From JAXGXJ01 sp040772905 (GTDB lineage Bacteria; Actinomycetota; Thermoleophilia; RBG-16-64-13): a DNA stretch of 64,000 nucleotides. The stretch is from the NCBI GenBank assembly GCA_040772905.1, contig JAXGXJ010000006.1:1-64000 (forward strand), in the 5' to 3' direction. Below are positions 61,653 to 64,000 of the stretch, piece by piece (the stretch's first letter is position 1; each line of letters starts with the position of its first letter). The notes below the pieces were generated by a model. It made no database searches and was not told the origin of the DNA. It saw only the letters and a list, made by a program, of their open reading frames with translations. A program made the position numbers and the translations under genes.

Positions 61653-62753
61653 ATGGCTGCCATCTACTACACCTGCAATCTTGTCCCGGCATCGCTCGTC
61701 CGCGGCGCGGGACACTCCCTTCGCTGGCTCGGCAACTACCTGGGCGACGCCGCCGGCCCCACCCGGCGGGAAGCCTTGGGCATCCATCCCATGACCTGCC
61801 CGTACGTGACCCGTCTGGTGGCGGCGGCGGACGAGTTGCTCGCGGCGGCTCCGCCCGAAGACGGGGTCATAGTCCCGGCCGGGTGCGATGCCATGAGGCG
61901 CATGGGAGACCTTCTGGCCGCCTTCTATCCAGACCGCGTCTTCGTTCTCTCCATGCCCCGCTCCTCGGGCGAGGGACCCGTGCGGACCCTGGCCGGCGAC
62001 CTTGCTCGTCTGGACGCATGGCTGCGCGGGCGCGCACCGTCCCCGCAGGCCGGCGAAGGTCCCGCCGACTCCGGCGATGAGACCCTCGCTCAGCCGCCGG
62101 CGGTGGAGTACCCGCGGCCCCCGCAGCAGGGCGGGCTGTTCGTGGTGGCAGGGCCACTCAACGACGACGCACTGCTGCGTCTCATGCTCGACCTCGACGC
62201 AGAGGTGAGCGGATTCGAGTCGTGCACCTCACCTGATCGCTGGGGGCCTCTGTTCGCTGACGATCCCGCGTCTGCGGTCGCCCCGGAGGGCGAACGCGCG
62301 GCGTCGGCCTACCAGAGACTCGCCGCCGCCCTGCTGGCGGCCGGCGTGTGTCCCAGGCGCTCCACTCCCCTGCGCCGCGCGCACCTGGAGGCGCGTCTTG
62401 ATCAAGCCCGACCCTCAGCCATCGTCTACGCGCGCCAGAGCTTCTGCGACCCCGGAGCCTACGACGCCCTGGAGGTCGCCCGTCTGGCGGAAGAGAGGAG
62501 CCTGCCCTACCTGGAAGTGGAGGTGGGCTTCCCCTTCGAGGCCTCGGGTCCGCTGCGCACGCGCGTGGAGGCCTTCCTGGAGGCCCATTCCATAGACGAC
62601 GACCTGTTGGACGCCTTCGACGACTTGGACGAGCTCGACGGCCTCGATGAGCTGGATGAGCTGGACGGTCTCGATGAGCTCGACGGTCTTGGTGGGTCGG
62701 ACGACCTCGGCGGACTCGACGAGCCCACCGGCCTCCGGCCGGAGGAGGACTAG
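61653..62753 (+). CDS. 2-hydroxyacyl-CoA dehydratase-family protein with acidic repeat tail
   Basis: 366 residues. Family features: YYTCNLVPASLVRGAG, HPMTCPYVTRL and VIVPAGCDAMRRMGDLL, giving three cysteines (C8, C49, C78) suited to an [4Fe-4S] cluster, and a C-terminal QSFCDPGAYD...LPYLEVEVGFP. Residues 314-366 are an extra tail built from DELDGL-like repeats, rich in Asp, Leu and Gly. The dehydratases remove water from 2-hydroxyacyl-CoA through a ketyl radical and need an ATP-dependent activator, not seen here. It could instead belong to the benzoyl-CoA-reductase-like or activase-less members. Four bases separate it from the next subunit. Confidence 0.8.
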   Translation: MAAIYYTCNLVPASLVRGAGHSLRWLGNYLGDAAGPTRREALGIHPMTCPYVTRLVAAADELLAAAPPEDGVIVPAGCDAMRRMGDLLAAFYPDRVFVLSMPRSSGEGPVRTLAGDLARLDAWLRGRAPSPQAGEGPADSGDETLAQPPAVEYPRPPQQGGLFVVAGPLNDDALLRLMLDLDAEVSGFESCTSPDRWGPLFADDPASAVAPEGERAASAYQRLAAALLAAGVCPRRSTPLRRAHLEARLDQARPSAIVYARQSFCDPGAYDALEVARLAEERSLPYLEVEVGFPFEASGPLRTRVEAFLEAHSIDDDLLDAFDDLDELDGLDELDELDGLDELDGLGGSDDLGGLDEPTGLRPEED

Positions 62754-62757
62754 AGAC

Positions 62758-63999
62758 ATGCCGGGAATGGCCGACGTCACCGGCGACGGCATCGGCGCCG
62801 CGCTCATCCGCACCGCCTACCTTGCGCAGACGCGCTGGAAGGCCATGCAGGCTCGCACGGCCCGGCGCTACATGGAACTGCACGCACTCAGCGCTTCACT
62901 GGAGATGTTCAAAGCCGGTGCCATCGTGCCCTGGGTCTCGTATCTCTTCCCCACCGAACTGCTGACCGCCTACGGCCTCACCCCCATGATCCCCGAGATC
63001 GGATCGGCGGTGCTCACCGGCAGCGACCTGCGCGAACCTGTGGAGGCCGCAGCCGCGCGCATGCCTCTGGCTCGCGATGTCTGCAGCTACCACCGCATCG
63101 CTCTTGCCGCGGTGGAGAACGACATGCTGCCGGCCCCCTCCATGTGCCTGGGCACCACTCCTCTGTGCCTGGGCAAGGAGTGTCTGCTGGAGATGCTGGC
63201 CGTGCGTCACGGCGTCCCCTTCTACGAGATCAAGGTGCCTCTGCCACCAGACGAAGGCGAGACCTCGCCCGAGGTGGTGGCCTACGTGGCCGAGCAGATG
63301 CGCGAGCTGCACGAGCTCATCGGGCGATGGACCGGCAGGACCTCCAACCTGGACAAGGCCATCGCGCTGTCCAACCGGGCTTCGCGTGCGTGGGGCCACG
63401 TGATGTCGGAACGGGTGGCGGGACGACTGGAGATGGACGGCCGCCGCACCTTCGCCACCGTGTTCCTGGGCCAGTTGCTGTGGGGGACCGAAGAGGGCGC
63501 CAAGGATTTCGAACGGCTGCTGACGCCCAAAGGTCGCCGCGATCTGCTCGCCCCCCAAGCCCCCGACGGCCGCCCGCTCAAACGCCTGCTGTGGCTGCAT
63601 ACCGTGCCCCACCATGACCGCGGGCTGTTCGATCTCATCGCCGCGCGCGGAGCAGCCGTAATATTCGAGGAGATGGGCCAGATGCATCTGGAGCCGGTCG
63701 ACCCCGGCGACCCCTTCCCCGGCCTGGCCACGCGACTCACCGACAACGCCCTGTGGGGCAGCTCCAGCCGGCGGGCCCGTCTGAACGTGCAGTTGGCCAA
63801 GCAGTTGCGTGTGGACGGGGCGGTCCACTTCAACCACTGGGGCTGCAGACACGGACTCGGCTCGGTGCCCGTGGTGCGGGCAGCCTTTATGGAGGCAGGC
63901 ATCCCCTTCTTGGCCGTCGATGGCGACGCCCTGGCCAAGGGAGGCCCGCAGCAGGAGAAATCGCTGCAGGCCATGGAGAGCTTCTTGGAGATGCTCTAG
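62758..63999 (+). CDS. 2-hydroxyacyl-CoA dehydratase-family subunit
   Basis: 413 residues, ending one base before the window edge. AGGAGGA lies upstream of the ATG. Recognised by the segment RDVCSYHRIALAAVE (C109), followed by MCLGTTPLCLGKECLL (C130, C137, C142), VIFEEMG and FNHWGCRHG near the C-terminus. This is the HgdB-type fold; the CSYxR motif is typical of the active dehydratase subunits. Likely forms a heterodimer with the preceding protein. Activator and third gene, if any, would lie to the right. Confidence 0.85.
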   Translation: MPGMADVTGDGIGAALIRTAYLAQTRWKAMQARTARRYMELHALSASLEMFKAGAIVPWVSYLFPTELLTAYGLTPMIPEIGSAVLTGSDLREPVEAAAARMPLARDVCSYHRIALAAVENDMLPAPSMCLGTTPLCLGKECLLEMLAVRHGVPFYEIKVPLPPDEGETSPEVVAYVAEQMRELHELIGRWTGRTSNLDKAIALSNRASRAWGHVMSERVAGRLEMDGRRTFATVFLGQLLWGTEEGAKDFERLLTPKGRRDLLAPQAPDGRPLKRLLWLHTVPHHDRGLFDLIAARGAAVIFEEMGQMHLEPVDPGDPFPGLATRLTDNALWGSSSRRARLNVQLAKQLRVDGAVHFNHWGCRHGLGSVPVVRAAFMEAGIPFLAVDGDALAKGGPQQEKSLQAMESFLEML

Positions 64000-64000
64000 T

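Overview
The window is one contiguous, visibly high-G+C bacterial chromosome segment, densely packed with housekeeping, transport and anaerobe-type genes. I see no rRNA, tRNA, CRISPR array, insertion sequence or prophage. The gene set points to an anaerobic or oxygen-sensitive high-G+C Gram-positive, most like a deep-branching Actinomycetota: flavodiiron protein with an iron-sulfur flavoprotein, FeoAB under a DtxR regulator, a selenocysteine-containing SelD, a B12-binding radical SAM enzyme, a Co/Ni ECF transporter, NADP-type glutamate dehydrogenase, two CoA-transferases, two 2-hydroxyacyl-CoA dehydratase-family subunits, an actinobacterial-style leuA leader peptide and many apparently leaderless promoters. 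The phylum is an inference.

Layout. 1-4.5 kb: endonuclease IV (cut by the left edge), D-amino-acid aminotransferase, an acetyltransferase, then parA-ftsZ, an overlapping pair in which FtsZ carries an unusual ~100-residue N-terminal extension. 4.6-8.3 kb: B12-radical SAM protein, exported polysaccharide deacetylase, and a STAS antagonist/anti-sigma kinase pair. 8.3-12.5 kb: selD (read through an in-frame UGA with a SECIS-like hairpin), then a Fur-family regulator with the CbiMN-Q-O metal transporter. 12.5-15.6 kb: methyltransferase, flavodiiron protein, iron-sulfur flavoprotein and small zinc-ribbon protein in one operon. 15.7-19.1 kb: membrane protein, gdhA with a repeat-containing promoter and a strong terminator, and an M23 peptidase.

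19.2-27 kb: dnaE-hisD-hisB-hisH-hisA-hisF, translationally coupled except at the hisD-hisB gap; hisC and hisG are absent. 27.1-33.3 kb: ilvE-cimA-FAH hydrolase and dtxR-feoA-feoB, the latter under an operator-covered promoter. 33.4-36.1 kb: orphan STAS protein, a conserved unknown, degV and uspA. 36.2-39.2 kb: leuC-leuD-leuB. 39.3-44.4 kb: envelope proteins (SanA/YdcF type, SLH-glucosaminidase, MscS), a HAD phosphatase, an NDUFA9-like reductase and a 35-residue membrane microprotein. 44.4-49.8 kb: DUF362-ferredoxin, NagD-like phosphatase, metY, cysK and a divergent FNR-like reductase. 49.8-56.4 kb: pabBC fusion, acnA, and leuA behind a leucine attenuator. 56.5-64 kb: nitrilase, transglutaminase-like membrane protein, two CoA-transferase pairs and two 2-hydroxyacyl-CoA dehydratase-family proteins.

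How the parts fit: CimA, LeuA, LeuCD, LeuB and IlvE can supply isoleucine by the citramalate route and leucine. GdhA, MetY, CysK and the His enzymes complete an amino-acid-heavy window. The metal and redox genes (Fur-CbiMNQO, DtxR-FeoAB, SelD, flavodiiron operon) suit a B12-, iron- and selenium-dependent anaerobe. The CoA-transferases next to dehydratase subunits suggest fermentation through acyl-CoA esters. The most novel items are the ParA/N-extended-FtsZ pair, the selenoprotein SelD, the leuA leader whose Leu codons can mask the leuA ribosome site, the glycine-tailed microprotein, and the palindromes between the CoA-transferase modules.
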